This document shows, one piece after another, positions 62,618 to 64,000 of a stretch of DNA of 64,000 nucleotides. Within the stretch, counting starts at the first letter, position 1; every line of letters begins with the position of its first letter. Both the position numbers and the translations under genes were made by a program. The notes beneath the pieces were generated by a model. It had not been told where the DNA came from. It searched no databases and saw only the letters and a program-made list of their open reading frames with translations. Origin of the DNA: Legionella quateirensis (GTDB taxonomy: Bacteria; Pseudomonadota; Gammaproteobacteria; Legionellales; Legionellaceae); assembly GCF_001467955.1 (NCBI RefSeq), contig NZ_LNYR01000031.1, positions 270,699-334,698 of the forward strand. The letters run 5' to 3'.

Positions 62618-64000
62618 TTAATCTTTCATTACCTTCTTTAGCACATTCTCTTTTGATTGTTTATCACTTCTGGTTGCAAGCTGGGATGGTTCTTTGACTT
62701 GTTTCAATGGCTTTGATCCTACTGGTAAGGCTTTCTCTATAAGCAAAGAAGAACCTGCTTTTTCAAGAAGAGATTTAAGTCTAGAAAATTCAGAGCACCA
62801 AATGGTTTCTTTTTCTATGTCTTGAGAACTACTTGATTCTTGAAATGAAACAAGTTGAATTTGCATACGTTCAGCTTCTTCAATTGCCCCAAGTTCAACA
62901 CCATAATTCTGTTCATTAGGTTTTTTAACTATAAGTCTACCGTTTTTTACCCAAGCAGTTGCCATTGATTCTCTAATTTCATAACCTAGTTCAGATAACC
63001 CTTTTAAAACAGCTTCTCTCCGAGCCATTCCCAACAAATATTTCGATTCTATTTTAATTAATTCAATTCCTTTTTCAGTAAGGTTTTTGATTAAAGAAAG
63101 ATCATTGGTTTCAATTGCTTTTACAAACATTTTCTCAAGATTTTGGGCGGGTAATGAATCCAATATCTTCAATTCAGAATGAATTTCTCGCATAGACTCT
63201 AGTGCATTATCTATTTCTTTTTGTTCTTTTGAGTATTCGATTAAGTCAATAATTAAGGAGTCTGTTAAAAGAGAGCGTTGATTTGAAGATGGTTCTTTTG
63301 TAATAAAAGTAAGACGTTCAACAAATTTTTTTGTAGCGACTTCATTATTAAGACATTCTATTTCTGCTAATAATTTATCTAACCTCTGGTTAGCCTCGGT
63401 TTCCTTTGTTTCCATACTATGATTTATTTTCCAATCTGCTAATGTTTGAAGTTTTTCTCCCTCGCTCAATTTTTTTGAAAGTTCTTTTTGTAATGGAGTC
63501 ATAGTTTGTATTTCATTTGAGCCCAAAATATATAAGTTTAATATCCTACACAAAGTAGAGTTTATAGCAGTAAGTTCTGCTTCATCAGCTGTTATAATCG
63601 ATGAAGTAATATTTAATAGTTCTTCTGGGATTTGGTGCTTTTCAGTTTCCAAAAATTTAATAAGTGTTTCAGCAGAGTATTGTAACCTTCGACGTGTACT
63701 TCGCTCTTGCACCGCTTTTACAATAGCAGCTTCACGAATACGAGATACATCTCTTTTTAGAGATGAAATTTCATCATTGCATTTTTTTTGGACATCATTA
63801 AATTGCTCATTTTCAAACATCTTAATAATAGCGCTAAGTCTTTTTTCTACAGAAGTTTCTTCCTCTGCTGTTAGAGCATCATGTTTAGTAGCAAATTTGC
63901 GCCATTGAGCAATCGTATCTTGAAGAGTGTCGATTCGACCACGGCAAATTGCAATAACTTCTTGCTTGGTGATAACACGTACAACTTTAGGACCACTCAT
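62618..64000 (-). CDS. Coiled-coil hypothetical protein starting at window end
   Basis: 460 residues; the ATG is at 63998-64000, so the frame is complete from MSGPKVVRVITKQEV, but upstream context is missing. Residues about 20-330 are mostly charged coiled coil (for example EIECLNNEVATKKFVERL). A C-terminal globular part near 335-430 holds KYLLGMARREAVLKGLSEL, AWVKNGRLIVKKP and NYGVELGAIEEAERMQIQL, and WCSEFSRLKSLLEKAG. No family name is recalled with confidence. A first gene of a multigene operon reading leftwards out of a region beyond the window is possible. Confidence 0.55.
   Translation of the reverse strand: MSGPKVVRVITKQEVIAICRGRIDTLQDTIAQWRKFATKHDALTAEEETSVEKRLSAIIKMFENEQFNDVQKKCNDEISSLKRDVSRIREAAIVKAVQERSTRRRLQYSAETLIKFLETEKHQIPEELLNITSSIITADEAELTAINSTLCRILNLYILGSNEIQTMTPLQKELSKKLSEGEKLQTLADWKINHSMETKETEANQRLDKLLAEIECLNNEVATKKFVERLTFITKEPSSNQRSLLTDSLIIDLIEYSKEQKEIDNALESMREIHSELKILDSLPAQNLEKMFVKAIETNDLSLIKNLTEKGIELIKIESKYLLGMARREAVLKGLSELGYEIRESMATAWVKNGRLIVKKPNEQNYGVELGAIEEAERMQIQLVSFQESSSSQDIEKETIWCSEFSRLKSLLEKAGSSLLIEKALPVGSKPLKQVKEPSQLATRSDKQSKENVLKKVMKD

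Larger units (their letters stand above)
26684..64000. mobile_element. Integrative conjugative element with F-type transfer system (right end outside window)
   Basis: The left boundary is a tRNA-Pro 3' half immediately followed by a TA pair and a tyrosine integrase. Inside are a repressor/replication module, a complete-looking F-type mating and DNA-processing operon, and two cargo zones. No second copy of the tRNA fragment was seen, so the element runs past 64000. Confidence 0.85.

Overview
The window looks like chromosomal accessory DNA of a Legionella-type gammaproteobacterium. The DNA is AT-rich. It encodes large proteins with eukaryote-like motifs (ankyrin repeats, IQ calmodulin-binding motifs). 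At least one gene is preceded by a tandem CTTAATATT-type element like the Legionella PmrA effector box. The second half is an integrated conjugative element (ICE) with an F-type transfer system of a kind known from Legionella. Genus assignment is inference from protein style; no database was searched.

Region 1 (1-16845) is mixed chromosomal accessory DNA. It opens with the 3' end of an IS481-like insertion sequence. Then come an acyl-CoA synthetase-like enzyme, small metabolic or housekeeping genes (NIF3-like, VOC/glyoxalase fold, YacG, MtfA), a minus-strand 545-residue candidate effector and a 1240-residue ankyrin protein. The last two each carry a GH...NC His/Cys pair reminiscent of circularly permuted papain-like enzymes. 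A translationally coupled pair (PlsB-like acyltransferase, then HAD phosphatase fused to a PlsC-like acyltransferase) has visibly higher GC than its surroundings. A stand-alone GHKL ATPase and a GNAT-like protein are divergent, with a second PmrA-like element between them.

Region 2 (16960-26558) is the most unusual part: three tandem paralogues of about 950-1070 residues. Each begins with an IQ-type motif. Each then carries, in order, signatures resembling the fold-type I PLP enzymes of the cystathionine gamma-synthase/lyase class: SG(T/C)NA, VDTT or LDTT, an FQK or LQK lysine followed by H(S/T)D, and RLSPxASD. Each ends in an acidic tail. Each has its own similar promoter (xxxTCA, 17 bp, TATACT) 33-38 bp upstream of the start. 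I propose a tandem family of calmodulin-responsive, PLP-enzyme-derived effectors.

Region 3 (26684-64000 and beyond) is the ICE. Its left end is the 3' half of a tRNA-Pro(CGG) gene, broken at the anticodon loop, followed by a toxin-antitoxin pair and a tyrosine integrase. Cargo follows: an LA2681-like HEPN protein, a membrane protein and a glutathione transferase. Next is a phage-like control and replication module: a CI/LexA-like repressor with a degenerate S24 dyad, an operator cluster and O/P-like genes. A long, tightly overlapping F-type operon runs traA-L-E-K-B-V-C-trbI-traW-U-trbC-traN-F-trbB-H-G, a 4-TM protein in the traS position, then traD, traI and a ribbon-helix-helix gene. Downstream is a second cargo zone: an HNH protein, an ApeA-like HEPN protein, a Type II restriction-modification pair, a small basic protein, and a coiled-coil protein that starts exactly at the window end. 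The right attachment site, predicted to carry the intact tRNA-Pro, is not in the window.
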